A stretch of DNA of 64,000 bases from Mycobacterium sp. 1164966.3 (GCF_001665395.1 NZ_LZSG01000039.1:35550-99549); one strand, 5' to 3'. Counted from the stretch's first letter, positions 11,528 to 23,348 are shown. Numbers and translations: made by a program. The notes: generated by a model not told the origin, from the letters alone.

Positions 11528-12365
11528 CGAGGACGTCCGTCTTCGGCTCGACATTGCCTACGACGGAACCGATTTCGCCGGCTGGGCAGCGCAGCCGGGG
11601 CAGCGGACGGTCGCCGGTGTTCTCGACGAGGCGCTGACGACCGTCTTCCGTACTCCGGTGCGCCTGCGCGCCGCCGGGCGCACCGACACGGGCGTTCATG
11701 CCACCGGGCAGGTGGCCCACATGGATGTTCGGGCGGAGGCCGTGCCCAACGCGTACCCGCGCTCGCCCGACCGGGACAGTCGAGAATTCTCATCGCTGTT
11801 GCGGCGCCTCGGCAGGTTTCTGCCCGCCGACGTCCGGGTCCTTGGAATTGCCCGCGCGCCAGCGGGTTTCGATGCGCGGTTCTCGGCGCTGCGGCGACAC
11901 TACAGCTACAAATTGTCGACGGCATGCTACGGGGTGCAACCGCTGCAGGCGCGCTACGTCACCGCGTGGCCACGCGCCCTCGACGTGACCGCGATGAACT
12001 CCGCATCACGAGAACTGTTGGGACTGCACGACTTTGCGGCTTTTTGCCGGCATCGCGCCGGCGCTACGACGATTCGGGAGTTGCAGCGGTTCGACTGGTC
12101 GCGCGACGGCGACTTGATCACAGCGTGCGTCACGGCCGACGCATTCTGCTGGTCGATGGTGCGATCGTTGGTCGGGGCGCTGCTCGCGGTCGGCGAGCAC
12201 CGGCGCAGCGTCGGTTGGTGTCGCGAGTTGCTGAGCGCGACAGGCCGATCCAGTGATTTCGTGGCTGCTCCGGCGCATGGTTTGACGCTCGTCGGGGTGG
12301 ACTATCCGCCCGATGACGAGCTCGAGTCACGCAATCTGATCACCCGGGATCTGCGGACGCGCTAG
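11493..12365 (+). CDS. truA: tRNA pseudouridine(38-40) synthase TruA
   Basis: 290 residues from GTG 11493, inside the end of rplQ. This start is chosen because the N-terminus ([19 protein letters not shown]) resembles that of Rv3455c, and nothing similar lies further upstream. TruA isomerises U38-U40 in the anticodon arm. Seen: [16 protein letters not shown], the catalytic-Asp motif [12 protein letters not shown], and the C-terminal [16 protein letters not shown]. Its stop touches the first unit of a tandem repeat array. Confidence 0.95.
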   Translation: MSRNPKRPLRISEDVRLRLDIAYDGTDFAGWAAQPGQRTVAGVLDEALTTVFRTPVRLRAAGRTDTGVHATGQVAHMDVRAEAVPNAYPRSPDRDSREFSSLLRRLGRFLPADVRVLGIARAPAGFDARFSALRRHYSYKLSTACYGVQPLQARYVTAWPRALDVTAMNSASRELLGLHDFAAFCRHRAGATTIRELQRFDWSRDGDLITACVTADAFCWSMVRSLVGALLAVGEHRRSVGWCRELLSATGRSSDFVAAPAHGLTLVGVDYPPDDELESRNLITRDLRTR

Positions 12366-12551
12366 CGGCGATCGCAAGCGCGGCGGAGCCGGGCGCAGCG
12401 GGTCGCCGCGAATTGGGTTAGCGGCGATCGCAAGCGCGGCGGAGCCGGGCGCAGCGGGTCGCCGCGAATTGGCTTAGCGATCGCAAGCGCGGCGGAGCCG
12501 GGCGCAGCGGGTCGCCGCGAATTGGCTTGGCGGCGATCGCAAGTGCGGCGC
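12365..12551 (+). repeat. Tandem palindromic repeat array 1 (56-bp unit, about 3.3 copies)
   Basis: Units start at 12365, 12421 and 12477 (the third lacks its first three bases), and a decayed fourth begins at 12530. Each carries GCGGCGATCGCAAGCGCGGC and ends GGGTCGCCGC plus an AATTGG(G/C)TTA spacer. The ends GCGGCGA/TCGCCGC are inverted and can form a stem around a GC-rich loop of about 31 bases. The array fills the gap between truA and a convergent cutinase gene. Related arrays occur at 31521-31667 (opposite orientation) and 50761-50871. Confidence 0.93.
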
Positions 12552-12640
12552 GGCACGCGAGTCACATCGGCCACAGGAGTCCCTGCGATCTTCGGCCGGT
12601 GCTTTCGCAATGCGATAGCACCGGCGATAGCGCTTTGGGC

Positions 12641-13207
12641 CTAGAGCCTGCCTGCGGCGAAGGCGGCGGCCTGATCCACCAGCCCGGAGTTGATGTATGA
12701 GGGCTGCAGGTGCGACGGCCAGTTCGTGCCTCTCCCACAGATGGGATCGCCCGCCGCGCATTGATCGATCGTCTTACCGGCAAACGCGGGCGCGAGCCGG
12801 CGGGTGCCATTACCGAACAAGGCGACCGCCGCGACATTGTTCGGCGGCAGCCCGCCCCAAGTCGCGCGGTCGACCACCTCAGCGCCAAGTGAATAGCCGC
12901 CGAGCACCTCGCGGGTGTTCGGGCAATTTCTGGCCATGAACTGAACGTGACCGCTCAAGTCGTTGGCGCCGCTGATGGTGGTTATGTTGGCGGGGTAGTT
13001 GACCCCGTACACGCCGACCGACATGCGTGTCTTGCCGCGCAGAGAGTTGACAAATGCATCGCCGACTGCGCCGACGCCGGGTGGTTCCTCTCGGCCGCGT
13101 GCGAAAACCACCTCAGCATCCGGGCACGCCGCCGCGACCGCGGATGGCGGAACGATCCCCAACGTCGGCGCGAGTAGTGCGACGGCCGTGAGGCGGCGAA
13201 GCCTCAT
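12641..13207 (-). CDS. Secreted cutinase-like esterase (CULP family), short form
   Basis: 188 residues: Sec signal to about residue 27 (SAVAAA/CPDAE), then a cutinase fold. Catalytic triad by family motifs: S106 in GGYSLG, D154 in AAGDPIC, H166 in SHLQPSYI; four cysteines can form two disulfides. CULPs are exported lipid or ester hydrolases. It lies next to a second cutinase, as Rv3452 and Rv3451 do in M. tuberculosis. The elbow reads GYSLG where most relatives have GYSQG; the Gln-to-Leu change beside the nucleophile may affect the oxyanion region. Confidence 0.9.
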   Translation of the reverse strand: MRLRRLTAVALLAPTLGIVPPSAVAAACPDAEVVFARGREEPPGVGAVGDAFVNSLRGKTRMSVGVYGVNYPANITTISGANDLSGHVQFMARNCPNTREVLGGYSLGAEVVDRATWGGLPPNNVAAVALFGNGTRRLAPAFAGKTIDQCAAGDPICGRGTNWPSHLQPSYINSGLVDQAAAFAAGRL

Positions 13208-13275
13208 GATCCGATAGTACGAGGGTGCGAAGACCAGAAAGATTTGTATTAGCTATGCCTTTTGGCGGCGGTTGC

Positions 13276-14121
13276 TCAGTGGGCCTGCACGCCGGCCCCC
13301 GGGGCGCCCACGACGGAGCCGTGCGCGGCATCAGGTGCGACGGGCCCGGGCGCGACGGGTCCGGGCGCGACGGGACCGGGAGCCTGCGGGTAGAGGCCCG
13401 GCGGCTGAGAACCGAACCCGGGCACCTGCTGGCCGCGGGAGGCCAACAGCTTGGACGCGACGAAGGTCGCTGCCTGGGTGGTGTAGACGGGAACGTAGCC
13501 CTCGGTGTGCCCGCTCCACTCGTTTCCTGGACCCGCGTGGCAGATCGGGTCGCTGGGGTTGCACAAGTCGACCGCCTTGGATCCGAACATCGCGCTCTGG
13601 CTGGTCAGTGACCCGCCTGCGCGGTTGGCGACGTTGCCGAAGACCGCAACCGCCGCGACGTTGTCGGCATACTCAGGCGGCAGTGGGCTGCCGAAATTGA
13701 GGCCGCCGATCGGCACGCCACTGACGATGTCGATCACATCGGCGCCCTGGGAATAGCCGCCCAGCACGATCTTGGTGGCGGGGCACGACGAGGCCATGGA
13801 CTTGACGTGGGAGACGACGTCGTTGGCGCCGTCGCCGCCGTGCAGCTGGAGGCGACTGGCGGGGTAATTCACCGCATAGACCCCGATGTTCATGCCGGGC
13901 GTCTGCTGGCGCAGGGAGTCGATGAAGGCCTGGCCTACCCGGCCGACGCCGGGTGGCTCGCTGGTACCGCGCGCGAAGACGACCTCGGCATCCGTGCAGT
14001 CAGCGGCTGACGCCGTTGGAAGGGCGTCGCGAATACCGCTCGCAGTGACCAGCAGGACGGTGGTGGCGGCCAGGGCGGCAGCGCCCGAGCTGGCCCGGCG
14101 ACCCATGCGGTTGATTTGCAC
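13276..14121 (-). CDS. Secreted cutinase (Cut3/Rv3451-like) with APGPV-repeat tail
   Basis: 281 residues from GTG 14121 (an ATG at 14106 is the alternative start). Signal peptide to about residue 40 ([10 protein letters not shown]); cutinase core with S124 (GGYSQG), D191 (NPSDPIC) and H205 (WSGHTEGY). Residues 230-281 form a Pro/Gly/Ala tail containing three to four APGPV-type repeats encoded by near-identical 15-bp units (about 13340-13390). Such tails vary between species. Likely hydrolyses esters at the cell surface or outside the cell. Confidence 0.93.
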   Translation of the reverse strand: MQINRMGRRASSGAAALAATTVLLVTASGIRDALPTASAADCTDAEVVFARGTSEPPGVGRVGQAFIDSLRQQTPGMNIGVYAVNYPASRLQLHGGDGANDVVSHVKSMASSCPATKIVLGGYSQGADVIDIVSGVPIGGLNFGSPLPPEYADNVAAVAVFGNVANRAGGSLTSQSAMFGSKAVDLCNPSDPICHAGPGNEWSGHTEGYVPVYTTQAATFVASKLLASRGQQVPGFGSQPPGLYPQAPGPVAPGPVAPGPVAPDAAHGSVVGAPGAGVQAH

Positions 14122-14259
14122 GCCGAAATTTTAACCGCAACAGGCGACAGGAACCGTCCGCGGCGGTGTAACGGCTGTGCAGAATGGTCAGCTTGCGACA
14201 GGCGTGAAGCCTATTTTTGGCCCAGACAATTCGAGCCGACCCGATTCTCTGGGGGATCA

Positions 14260-15639
14260 GTGCCGCGTCCACCGATGACAAGGCTGCATGTCAGCGCTCA
14301 CCGATTTCTGCTGCGCCGACTCGAGTGCGCATTGCTGCGCAGAGACCTCGGCACGGTCGGCGACCCGCTGCGCACGCGCGCGGCGGCGTTGGCGCTCGGG
14401 TGTGTGCTGACGTTCGCCGGGCTGGCCGGATGCGGGTTACTTTCCTTGGTGCGGCCGCAGCCGGCGCTCGATCGAGCGCAGATTGTGATGGGCCAGGAGT
14501 CCGGAGCGCTGTACGTGCGGGTGGGCGACACCTGGCATCCGGTGCTGAATCTGGCTTCGGCGCGATTGATCGCGGCGGCTGACGCGAACCCGCAACCGAT
14601 ACGTGAGTCCGAGCTGAGCCGCACCAAACGTGGTCCGCTGCTGGGGATTCCGGGTGCACCTCAATTCCTCGGCCGGCCGCTGGCCGCCGCCGAATCTGCT
14701 TGGACGATCTGTGACACCGATAGCGGCGCGGCGACGACCGTAGTCGTCGGGCCCGCTGCGGGAGCATCCTTGCGCCGTCTGGCACCCGGGCAGGCCCTCC
14801 TGCTCGCACCAGCCTCGGGTTCGCCGGCGTATCTGTTCTACGACGGACGACGGGCCGCGGTGGATCTTGCCGACCCCGCGATCGTGCATGCGTTGCGATT
14901 GGACGGCCGGGTGCCCGTCAGGGTCGCACCGTCGTTGCTGGGCGCCGTACCGGAGGCACCGCCGATAACGGCCCCTGTCATCCGCGGCGCGGGCGGCCGG
15001 GCCCCGGGCAGCCTCGCCGGATTTCCGGTCGGCAGCGTCCTGCGCATCACCCGCGGCGACGGCGAGGAATACTACGTGGTCTTGGTCACTGGAGCGCAGC
15101 GAATCGGCCCGCTCACCGCCGATCTACTGCGGTTCATCGACTCGCGTGGCGCCGCCCACGTCATCTCGGTGGCGCCGGATGTGATTCGCGCCGCCCCGAT
15201 AGTGAACACGCTGCCCGTCGCCAGCTTTCCCGACCGGGCGCCGACCCCGGTGGATGCCGGGAACACCTTGTGCGCGACCTGGGCTCCCGGACCGGCCGGG
15301 CGTGCCGACATCGGATTCCTCGTCGGCAGTGGCTTGCCGGTTCCAGCGGGGCAATCGCCGGTGCGACTCTCGCAAGCCGACGGCAACGGCCCCGCGCTGG
15401 ATGCGGTTTACCTGCCGCCGGGCCGCAGCGCCTACGTGCGGGCGGGCAGGCGATACCTCGTCACCGATACCGGCGTGCGGTTTGCCATCCACGACGACGA
15501 CGCAGCCAGCGACCTGGGCTTGACGGAGGCGGCGACACCGGCGCCGTGGCCGGTGCTGGCGGCGTTGCCGTCGGGGCCGGAATTGAGCCGGCAGGACGCG
15601 TCAGTGGCCCGCGACATCCTGGCTGCGGGATCGCCGTAG
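14260..15639 (+). CDS. eccB4: ESX-4 secretion system membrane protein EccB4
   Basis: 459 residues from GTG 14260, with GGGGGA upstream (ATG 14275 is the alternative). A short cytoplasmic N-terminus (LHVSAHRFLLRRLECALLRRD, the EccB signature) is followed by one membrane helix (about 40-62) and a large periplasmic part. The latter includes the core-domain segment GPLLGIPGAPQ, PIVNTLPVASFPDRAPTPVD and YLVTDTGVRFAIHDDDAA. EccB is a subunit of the type VII pore complex. Orthologue of Rv3450c. The last 39 bp overlap the end of mycP4 on the opposite strand. Confidence 0.95.
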   Translation: MPRPPMTRLHVSAHRFLLRRLECALLRRDLGTVGDPLRTRAAALALGCVLTFAGLAGCGLLSLVRPQPALDRAQIVMGQESGALYVRVGDTWHPVLNLASARLIAAADANPQPIRESELSRTKRGPLLGIPGAPQFLGRPLAAAESAWTICDTDSGAATTVVVGPAAGASLRRLAPGQALLLAPASGSPAYLFYDGRRAAVDLADPAIVHALRLDGRVPVRVAPSLLGAVPEAPPITAPVIRGAGGRAPGSLAGFPVGSVLRITRGDGEEYYVVLVTGAQRIGPLTADLLRFIDSRGAAHVISVAPDVIRAAPIVNTLPVASFPDRAPTPVDAGNTLCATWAPGPAGRADIGFLVGSGLPVPAGQSPVRLSQADGNGPALDAVYLPPGRSAYVRAGRRYLVTDTGVRFAIHDDDAASDLGLTEAATPAPWPVLAALPSGPELSRQDASVARDILAAGSP

Positions 15640-16920
15640 CCGGCGCGATGCGGCGCCTGCGGCCAGCGCCGCCGTCAGCACAATCAGGCATATCACCGTG
15701 CCGTGCAGGGCGGTGTCTCGCGCGCGACGATCCGGCGGCCGGGGAGGCGGCGGCACGACTACCGGCACCGGTTGGGCCCTGGCGGTGGTGGGTGGCGGGA
15801 CCGGATCGCTGCTGACCGCGGCCAGAGCATCGATCGTGCCGTTGCCGACAAGTGGGTCCCATCCGCCGGGCGGGTGGTGCGCAGTGGATTCGATACGTCG
15901 CATCACCTGCCGCGCGGTGAGCGCTGGAAATCGGGCCCGGATCAGCGCGGCCAACCCGCTGACCACCGGCGCCGCGTAACTGGTGCCGGACAGTGGCGCC
16001 GAACCCAGCGGGGTCACCTGCTCGCCGATCGCGGCCACGTCCACCCACGGTCCGGCGAGACTGAACGCCGACGGCGCGCCGTCAGCGTTCACCGAACCGA
16101 CGGTCAACACGTAGTCGTCGTACCAGGCCGGGCTGACCGCAACCGTGACGGTTTCCCACGTCGCATCGGGCCGCTGAGTCGGACACTGCGCGGCGCCGCC
16201 GGTGTTGCCGGCCGCGGCGACGACGACGGCGTTCTTGACGTCGACCGCGTAGGCCAGCGCGGCCCCGAGCGCGCGGTCGTCGAGAGCCGATGCGGCGGCG
16301 ACGCAGGCAACCGAGGAGATGTTGATCACCGACGCGCCGAGGTCGGCGGCCGTCCGGACGGCCCTCGCCATCGTGTCGACGTCACCAAACCCGCGACTCG
16401 ACCGGTTGGCCACAGCACCGAACTTGGCGCTGGACTGCCGGATGCTGATCAACGTGGCATCGGGAGCCACGCCGCTCGAGCCGTCTGATTTGAAATCGGT
16501 TGTGGCAGCGATAATCCCGGCTACCAGCGTCCCGTGTGCGTCGCAATCCTGGGTGCCGTCGCCGGTGAAGACGTAGTCGCCCCCGGCCACCACTTTGGGC
16601 AACCGCCGGTGCCGGGCCACGCCGGTGTCGATGACCGCGACCCGTTGTCCCGCACCGCGAGTGAGTTGCCAGACCGCCGGCAGGTTGAGGTCTGCGAACT
16701 GCGGCGTGGGTGCGGCGGCGTCGCGTGGTGACCGGTCCGGACCATCGTCGGCCGGCGGCACCGCGCATATCTCCAACTGCACGGTCGGCTGCGGCGGCGC
16801 AGGGAATGCCGGTTGCGGCAACCACTTGTCATCGACCGGCGGCGGTGTAACCGCTTGCGCCGTGGGCGCCACGCACAGCAAAAGAAGCGCTGTTATCGCC
16901 GGCAGGCGTGCGGCACGCAT
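15601..16920 (-). CDS. mycP4: ESX-4 mycosin protease MycP4
   Basis: 439 residues. Signal peptide to about residue 23 (AQA/V), then a subtilisin-like domain with catalytic D98 (AVIDTGVARH), H129 (DAHGTLVAG), oxyanion N239 (AAAGNTGG) and S314 (SGTSYAAP). A proline-rich linker and one C-terminal membrane helix (about 407-425) end in a basic cytoplasmic tail. Mycosins stabilise ESX membrane complexes. The ATG overlaps the eccD4 stop (ATGA), so mycP4 is translated with eccD4. Orthologue of Rv3449. Confidence 0.95.
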   Translation of the reverse strand: MRAARLPAITALLLLCVAPTAQAVTPPPVDDKWLPQPAFPAPPQPTVQLEICAVPPADDGPDRSPRDAAAPTPQFADLNLPAVWQLTRGAGQRVAVIDTGVARHRRLPKVVAGGDYVFTGDGTQDCDAHGTLVAGIIAATTDFKSDGSSGVAPDATLISIRQSSAKFGAVANRSSRGFGDVDTMARAVRTAADLGASVINISSVACVAAASALDDRALGAALAYAVDVKNAVVVAAAGNTGGAAQCPTQRPDATWETVTVAVSPAWYDDYVLTVGSVNADGAPSAFSLAGPWVDVAAIGEQVTPLGSAPLSGTSYAAPVVSGLAALIRARFPALTARQVMRRIESTAHHPPGGWDPLVGNGTIDALAAVSSDPVPPPTTARAQPVPVVVPPPPRPPDRRARDTALHGTVICLIVLTAALAAGAASRRLRRSRSQDVAGH

Positions 16921-18287
16921 CACCTCAGGTCCATGCTGCGAACGGCGCTGTAGAGGCCACATACCCAGCAGGTCAACGGCACCATCGCTACCAGCACCAG
17001 ACATTCCAGCACCTCGATGCGTCGTCGCGCGACGGGCGCGAGCGGTTTCGCGGGAGCCACGAAACCGAGGTAGATCGCGGCGGCAGCCGCCAACGCGGTC
17101 ATCCCGGCAATCCATGCTCCGCACGTCGGCAAGCTGACCGCGACAATCGCGAATGTTGTTCCTGCCGTGGCGATTCCGCTTACAACATACACGATCACAT
17201 TTCTCCCGTCGTTGATGCGCAGCAACAGCGCTGCACCGGTGAGAGCGGCCAGTGCGATGCAGCTAACGCGCGTTGCTCCTCGGCCGGCGAGCGTGGTGAC
17301 GATGGCGCCGGTCGCGGCCGACGCCGAGAATGCCGCCGACAGGCTGGTCAACCAGGCGTCCGCGCGGATGGCTTTGGAGCTCGGGCAATCGGCAGCGGGC
17401 TCGGCCTGATCGACTGTCAGACGCGGGGACAGTCCCGCTAATGTCAGGGACAGCCGCGCGGATGCCTCCAGCAGACCCAGCGACACCAGCGCGGATACCG
17501 ATCCGATGACGTGCAACGGAGCTGTGGTAAGTACAGCCGCCAGCGCGGCCGCGGCGACGACGATCGCGAAACACGACAGTGCGGTCAATGTGATTGCGCC
17601 GCAGCCGGTTACGCGCATCGCCAACACGGATGCGACAACCGCCGTCATCGCGGCCAGCAGCACATGGGCGGCACCTGGAGGACCGGGAATCGACATCAGG
17701 CCGGCAACCGCCGCGAAAGCGATGGCGATGACGCTGAGCGTGAGAGCCGCGGCCGGATCCCGATAGCCGCGATGCGCTAGCGCGGCGCCCGCAAGTGCGG
17801 CCAAGCAGGCCAGCGCCAGAACTGCCGGCGCGCCAGATACGTTGTGATACAGGGAGTTACGGGCAAGAACAAGGCATCCCACCGCGGTGATGCAGCCGGC
17901 GGCAGTGGCACCGGCTAGCTGCGCCCGTTGCCGGTTCCAGCCCGGGTCGGCCATTTCCAGCGCCTCGGACACCGCTTCGGCCGGGTCGTCGCAAACCGGC
18001 GCGGAAATGTCCACGGCGGCCGGATACAACACCAGCGCGGCGCCGTCGCGGATACCGTTTTGCGCCAACGTCGTCGACGACGGAAGCGGGGAGGAGCCGG
18101 GGCGGCACAATTGGTACCGCGCAGCTTTGCCCGTCGGGAAAGGATTGGCGCTGCGGCTGTCCAGGATGTCGATGATAGACGGGATCAGGGTGGCGACCGG
18201 CACCGCGGCGGGCAGCGCCAAGTCGACGACAGACTCGCCGGCATGAACGCAGACCCGGCGCAGCCCAGGATCGGATGCAGAGAACAT
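16920..18287 (-). CDS. eccD4: ESX-4 integral membrane protein EccD4
   Basis: 455 residues: an N-terminal ubiquitin-like (YukD) domain (about 10-95), then about eleven hydrophobic helices to the C-terminus, the standard EccD plan; EccD lines the type VII inner-membrane pore. GAGGGG lies upstream of the ATG. It is divergent from eccC4 across a 142-bp promoter gap that carries a near-palindrome, TACCGGGA...TCCCGCGGTA (about 18330-18355). Orthologue of Rv3448. Confidence 0.95.
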   Translation of the reverse strand: MFSASDPGLRRVCVHAGESVVDLALPAAVPVATLIPSIIDILDSRSANPFPTGKAARYQLCRPGSSPLPSSTTLAQNGIRDGAALVLYPAAVDISAPVCDDPAEAVSEALEMADPGWNRQRAQLAGATAAGCITAVGCLVLARNSLYHNVSGAPAVLALACLAALAGAALAHRGYRDPAAALTLSVIAIAFAAVAGLMSIPGPPGAAHVLLAAMTAVVASVLAMRVTGCGAITLTALSCFAIVVAAAALAAVLTTAPLHVIGSVSALVSLGLLEASARLSLTLAGLSPRLTVDQAEPAADCPSSKAIRADAWLTSLSAAFSASAATGAIVTTLAGRGATRVSCIALAALTGAALLLRINDGRNVIVYVVSGIATAGTTFAIVAVSLPTCGAWIAGMTALAAAAAIYLGFVAPAKPLAPVARRRIEVLECLVLVAMVPLTCWVCGLYSAVRSMDLR

Positions 18288-18429
18288 TGGCCCCTCGCAG
18301 GCTCGCAGTGGCGGTGCCGCATCGGCACGCTACCGGGATTGCGGTCCCGCGGTATCTGTCGATCCACAGGTGACTTGCGATCGGTCTTTGACACCACCTA
18401 GCGTCGGCACGCTGTCAGGAAAGGCTCTC

Positions 18430-21400
18430 ATGACAACAACTTTCGCGTCCATTACGCGGCGTCCGCCGCTCGTAGTCGGTGAAGCCGACATCGCGGTCGC
18501 AGCACCGCCCGAGGTACCGCACCCGACAGCGTCGGGCGTGTTGGTGCGCCTGCTGCCGGCACTGACGTCCGTTGCGAGCCTCGGGGTAATGGCGGCGGCC
18601 TTCTTCTCGGGCTCGGCGATCAGCCGCAACCCCACGTTCTTGGCTCTACCGGTGGTGATGCTGATGTCGGTGGTGGTGTCGGCGCTGACGGGACGTGGCG
18701 GCGGGCAAGGCGCGAAAATCGCGGCTGACCGCGTCGACTATCTCGGCTACCTGAGCGGCCTGCGCCGAACCGTTACCGCAATTGGCGCAGCACAACAGTG
18801 TTCGTTGCGCCGCGACCATCCCGACCCGGATACGTTGTGGACGCTGATCGGCGGACCACGGATGTGGGAGCGGCGAGCCGACGATCCCGACTTCTGTGTG
18901 ACCCGCTTCGGCCTGGGAGAACGCCCGCTCGCTAGCCGTTTGATTGCGCCGGAGCCGCGGCCCGGGCAACGGTCGGACCCGGTCACCACTACCGCGCTGT
19001 GCCGGTTCCTGCAGGCGCATTCGACGGTCGCGGACCTACCCGTCACGATCGCGTTGCTCGTCGGTGAGACCGTGGTGGTCGACGGCGATTCGGCCGGGGT
19101 GCGGGCGTTGATACGTGCCGTGGTCTGCCAACTGGCCGTGCTGCACCCGCCGGACCAGTTGCTGATTGCCGGTGCCATCGGCGAGCCGCGGCACGCCGAG
19201 TGGGAGTGGCTGAAGTGGTTGCCGCACAACCAACATCCGAACACCGTCGACGCCATCGGCTCAGCCCGCATGGTGTACTCGACGCTGGCGGAAGTTCACA
19301 TGGCACTCACCGATGTTGCCGCACCACCGCGTGTGGTCGTGCTCTGCGACTCAGACGAGCCCGCCGTCGGCTGCTCCATCCCCGGCGCATGCGTCATCGC
19401 TGTGGGCAGTACCGGCGACGCAGTGCCGATGGTGGTCAGCCATGGTGGCGAAGCGGAGGTGTTGACGCGTCCCGACCAGATGACGCCGTTGGACGCGGTG
19501 ATATGCGCCCGCCGGCTCGCGGCCTACCGAGTGGGCGAAGCATCCCGCCGTGGCCGCGGTGCCGGCTGGCTGGATCTGGTCGGCATCGGCGACGCCGATT
19601 CCTTCGACCCGATCATGTTGTGGCGCAGCCAGGATCGCCGTGATCGGTTCCGCGTCGCGATCGGAAACACGACGGACGGGATGCCGGTGGAGCTCGACCT
19701 CAAGGAGCCCGCCGAGCACGGGATGGGGCCGCACGGACTCTGCGTGGGAGCCACTGGCTCGGGTAAATCGGAGCTCCTGCGCACGATCGCACTGGGCATG
19801 ATGGCACGCAACTCGCCGGCGGCGCTCAACCTGTTGCTGGTCGATTTCAAAGGCGGCGCAACGTTTCTCGACATGGTCCGGGCGCCTCATGTGGCCGCGG
19901 TGATCACCAACCTCGCCGAGGAAGCACACCTCGTTGCGCGGATGCGCGACGCGTTGGCCGGTGAGCTGAACCGTCGCCAGCATGTGCTTCGCGCGGCAGG
20001 CAATTTCGTCAGTGTCGCGGCATACGAGCAGGCGCGCCGCGCCGGCACACGGTTAGCGCCGCTGCCGACGCTGTTCATCATTGTCGACGAGTTCTCCGAA
20101 CTGCTCAGCCAGCATCCCGATTTCGCCGACATGTTCGTGGCCATCGGCCGGCTCGGCCGTTCCCTGGGCATACATCTGCTGCTCGCCAGTCAACGGCTCG
20201 ACGAGGGCCGGCTGCGCGGGCTGGAGGCCCACTTGTCGTATCGGCTGTGCCTGAAGACGCTGTCCGCCAGCGATTCACGGACCGCATTGGGGACACTGGA
20301 TGCCTATCAGCTGCCCAATAGCCCGGGCGCGGGCCTGCTGCAGTCGGCGACGGGCGAATTGGTCCGCTTTCAGGCCGCATACGTCTCAAATCCGATTGAG
20401 CCGGAGACGATGCCGATGCGCGCCGACTCACCATCGGTACAGTTCTTCACCGCAGCGCCCAGAGGAGCGGGCCCGGCGACCGGCGCGATGCGGCCGAGCG
20501 GGGAACCGGCACGTACCGTTTTGCAGGCGGTGCTGGACCGGCTGGCCGGCCACGGACCGTCCGCACACCAGGTTTGGCTGCCGCCACTGGAGGCGACGAG
20601 GGAACTGAGCGGCGTGCTGTCCGAGGCGGGCTCCGGGCTGGACATACTGCGCGTACCGATCGGCGTCGTCGACAATCCCTTCGAGCAGTGCCGAACCCCG
20701 CTGATGGCCGACTTATCGGGGGCCGCAGGCAATGTCGCGATAGTGGGCGCACCGCAATCGGGCAAATCGACGGCGTTGCGGACGCTGATCACGGCGCTCG
20801 CGGCCACTCACGACGCGGGGCAGGTGCAGTTCTATTGCCTGGACTTCGGCGGTGGAACCCTCGCCACATTGCGCACCTTGCCGCACGTGGGCGATGTCGC
20901 CGGCCGAGCCGAGCCGAGGCTGGTCGGGCGCATGGTGGCCGAATTGCACTCGGTGCTGCGATCGCGAGAGGAGCGCCTGCGCGGGCACGGCGTCGCTGGA
21001 TGGAGTCATATCTTCCTGGTCGTCGACGGCTGGGGGAGTCTGTGCCGTGAATTCGACGGTCTGGAAGAGTCGATCACCGCCCTTGCGGTCCAAGGGCTTT
21101 CGTTTGGGATGCATGTGGTGGTGTCCGCGTCGCGGTGGGCCGAGATCAGGCCGTCGTTGAAGGACCAGCTCGGCACCCGTATCGAGTTGCGACTGGGCGA
21201 TCCCGCCGATTCCGACGTGGACCGGAAGCGAGCCCAGCAGGTGCCTCACGACCGGCCGGGGCGCGGCCTTTCTCGCGGCGGGCTGCACATGCTGATCGCG
21301 TGGCCCGGAGATGATGTCGCAGTGCGGCGGGATGGCGGGTTGGTCGCTCCTCCGATACCGCTGCTGCCCGCTCGGGTGGACTACGAGGACCTGTTAGCGA

Positions 21401-22104
21401 GTGACGAACTCGGGCCAGAAATCCTACTGGGCATCGAGGAACGTCGACTTCACCCGGTCGCAGTCGATTTCGAACGTAGCCCGCATCTGTTGATCCTGGG
21501 GGACAACGATTGTGGGAAAACCGCCGCGCTGCGGTTGCTGTGCCGCGAGATCGTCCGCACCAAGACCACCGCACAAGCGCAACTGCTGATCGTCGACTAT
21601 CGGCGCACCCTGCTCGGCGCCGTCGATTCGGAACATGTTGACGGTCATGCGATGTCGCCGGCCGCCCTGCAGGCCTCGTTGCCTGATTTGGTCGAGTCGC
21701 TGCGGATGCGGATGCCTCCGCCGCACCTGAGCCATGCCCAACTGCTGGCCAGGTCCTGGTGGTCCGGGCCGGACATCTACCTGGTGGTCGACGACTACGA
21801 CCTGGTTGCGACGGCTGGCAACCCGTTGCTGGAGTTGCTCGAATACCTGCCGTATGCAACCGATCTCGGTTTGCACCTGATCGTCGCGCGGCGCAGTGGC
21901 GGAGCTGCGCGCGCCATGTTCGAGCCACTACTGGCAGCATTGCGGGAGCTCGGCTGCACGGGATTGATGATGAGTGGAAATCCTGATGACGGCGCGCTGT
22001 TGGGATCCAGCCGTCCGGAAGTGCTGCCACCGGGCCGCGGCGTTCTGATCGCCGGCGCCGGTGACGAACGGCTGGTGCAGATAGCCTGGAGTCCGCCGCG
22101 ATGA
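18430..22104 (+). CDS. eccC4: ESX-4 FtsK/SpoIIIE ATPase EccC4
   Basis: 1224 residues from ATG 18430, with AGGAAAGG as ribosome site. Two N-terminal membrane helices (about 38-80) anchor three tandem FtsK-type ATPase domains. Walker A motifs: GATGSGKSE (about 440), GAPQSGKST (about 773) and GDNDCGKTA (about 1024). Matching Walker B strands are [20 protein letters not shown] and [10 protein letters not shown]. All three domains keep the P-loop Lys and acidic Walker B residues. EccC recognises the Esx dimer and powers secretion. The stop overlaps the next ATG. Orthologue of Rv3447c. Confidence 0.97.
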   Translation: MTTTFASITRRPPLVVGEADIAVAAPPEVPHPTASGVLVRLLPALTSVASLGVMAAAFFSGSAISRNPTFLALPVVMLMSVVVSALTGRGGGQGAKIAADRVDYLGYLSGLRRTVTAIGAAQQCSLRRDHPDPDTLWTLIGGPRMWERRADDPDFCVTRFGLGERPLASRLIAPEPRPGQRSDPVTTTALCRFLQAHSTVADLPVTIALLVGETVVVDGDSAGVRALIRAVVCQLAVLHPPDQLLIAGAIGEPRHAEWEWLKWLPHNQHPNTVDAIGSARMVYSTLAEVHMALTDVAAPPRVVVLCDSDEPAVGCSIPGACVIAVGSTGDAVPMVVSHGGEAEVLTRPDQMTPLDAVICARRLAAYRVGEASRRGRGAGWLDLVGIGDADSFDPIMLWRSQDRRDRFRVAIGNTTDGMPVELDLKEPAEHGMGPHGLCVGATGSGKSELLRTIALGMMARNSPAALNLLLVDFKGGATFLDMVRAPHVAAVITNLAEEAHLVARMRDALAGELNRRQHVLRAAGNFVSVAAYEQARRAGTRLAPLPTLFIIVDEFSELLSQHPDFADMFVAIGRLGRSLGIHLLLASQRLDEGRLRGLEAHLSYRLCLKTLSASDSRTALGTLDAYQLPNSPGAGLLQSATGELVRFQAAYVSNPIEPETMPMRADSPSVQFFTAAPRGAGPATGAMRPSGEPARTVLQAVLDRLAGHGPSAHQVWLPPLEATRELSGVLSEAGSGLDILRVPIGVVDNPFEQCRTPLMADLSGAAGNVAIVGAPQSGKSTALRTLITALAATHDAGQVQFYCLDFGGGTLATLRTLPHVGDVAGRAEPRLVGRMVAELHSVLRSREERLRGHGVAGWSHIFLVVDGWGSLCREFDGLEESITALAVQGLSFGMHVVVSASRWAEIRPSLKDQLGTRIELRLGDPADSDVDRKRAQQVPHDRPGRGLSRGGLHMLIAWPGDDVAVRRDGGLVAPPIPLLPARVDYEDLLASDELGPEILLGIEERRLHPVAVDFERSPHLLILGDNDCGKTAALRLLCREIVRTKTTAQAQLLIVDYRRTLLGAVDSEHVDGHAMSPAALQASLPDLVESLRMRMPPPHLSHAQLLARSWWSGPDIYLVVDDYDLVATAGNPLLELLEYLPYATDLGLHLIVARRSGGAARAMFEPLLAALRELGCTGLMMSGNPDDGALLGSSRPEVLPPGRGVLIAGAGDERLVQIAWSPPR

Positions 22105-23342
22105 GTCCGCACCGCGCCGTGATCGAGGCGGGACCGGGGATTGTCCGCCGATTATGTTGTGGCACAGAGGTGCTCGCCGACGCGGAGATGACCGCAGCGG
22201 CACTGGGCGCGATTGACGATCCGGTAGCGCTGGTGGACGGAAGTCCGGTTGCCGTCGACTCGCTGTGGCGATCCCTGTTGCGGTCGCTGTGTTGCGGTGG
22301 CTCGGGTGTGACCATGGTGCACCCTTCGTGGTGGCCGCCGACACGTGTCGGGTTGATCAGCGCGGCGGCCAATGCGTCGGCCCCCGACGCCGACGACGTA
22401 GAAGTGCAACCACGCTCGTGGTTGCTGAGTCGAGCGTCGCCGGATGCTGCTCCCGATGAGAAGGTCGTCGTGGAAATCGGCGAACGGTTGGTGGCGATCG
22501 TCGGCGCGGGAATCCAGGCGGTACCCCGGCGGTCGGACCCGCAGCCGGTTGCCAGGGACGTCGCCGACGTCATCGCCGGTATGACGCGGGGCACGTCGCC
22601 GGTGGTGCTGATCGACACCCCGGGTCATATCGCCGGGGCGATGGCGCTCGCGGATGCGATCACTGATGCAGTGCGCGACACGGCCCGGAGGGTATTGCAC
22701 ATAGACGGCGGTCTGCTGCCCGGACTGGCCCGGCTGCCGGGGGCGACGCCGCCGCCTGATGAGTTGGGGCCGCCGGCCGCCGGCACCGTTGGGCCCCGCG
22801 GACGAAAGCTTGCGGGCGTCGGAGCCGCCGGTGCTGTCCTGGCCGTGCTGGTGCTGGCCGCGCCCACGCGGGACCCGGCGCGCCGCCACGACGTGCTGTC
22901 CGCGGCGCGGGCCCCCGCGACGTATCTGGTGGAAGGCCGAGTGGCGCTGACGGTTCCGGCCGACTGGCCCACTCAGCGGGTGCTCGACGGCCCCGGCTCG
23001 GCGCGGATCCAGGTGACGTCACCGTCGGATCCTGAGGTGGCGTTGCACGTGACTCAATCGCCAGTCGTGAGCGAGACGCTGACTCGGACCGCCGAGCGGC
23101 TAAAAGAGGCCATCGATGCCGAACCCGCGGGTGTATTCGTCGACTTCAATCCGGCAGGGTCCAGTGCCGGCCGGCCGGCGGTCACCTACCGCGAGGTGCG
23201 TGCTGCACACCAGGTGCGGTGGACGGTGCTGCTGGACGGGGCCGTACGGATCAGTGTCGGGTGCCAGAGTCGGCCAGCCGACGAGGACGCTGTTCGCGAT
23301 GCATGCGATCAGGCGGTGCTGTCGGCCCACGCGATCGGATAA
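22101..23342 (+). CDS. Type VII secretion-associated protein (Rv3446c-like)
   Basis: 413 residues, coupled to eccC4 by an ATGA overlap. The N-terminal part (about 1-210) is a soluble alpha/beta region reminiscent of actin-like ATPases ([20 protein letters not shown]), without a clear nucleotide motif. One hydrophobic helix (about 237-255) is followed by an external domain (about 270-413) with [10 protein letters not shown] and [18 protein letters not shown]. This layout matches the actinobacterial type VII secretion-associated family. The gene is always found with ESX-4; its role is unknown. Confidence 0.88.
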   Translation: MSPHRAVIEAGPGIVRRLCCGTEVLADAEMTAAALGAIDDPVALVDGSPVAVDSLWRSLLRSLCCGGSGVTMVHPSWWPPTRVGLISAAANASAPDADDVEVQPRSWLLSRASPDAAPDEKVVVEIGERLVAIVGAGIQAVPRRSDPQPVARDVADVIAGMTRGTSPVVLIDTPGHIAGAMALADAITDAVRDTARRVLHIDGGLLPGLARLPGATPPPDELGPPAAGTVGPRGRKLAGVGAAGAVLAVLVLAAPTRDPARRHDVLSAARAPATYLVEGRVALTVPADWPTQRVLDGPGSARIQVTSPSDPEVALHVTQSPVVSETLTRTAERLKEAIDAEPAGVFVDFNPAGSSAGRPAVTYREVRAAHQVRWTVLLDGAVRISVGCQSRPADEDAVRDACDQAVLSAHAIG

Positions 23343-23348
23343 GTCGGT

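Noticed and set aside
12365..12551. CRISPR-like array because of regular short repeats.
   Set aside because: Repeats are directly adjacent with identical spacer sequence rather than unique spacers, and no cas genes are present.
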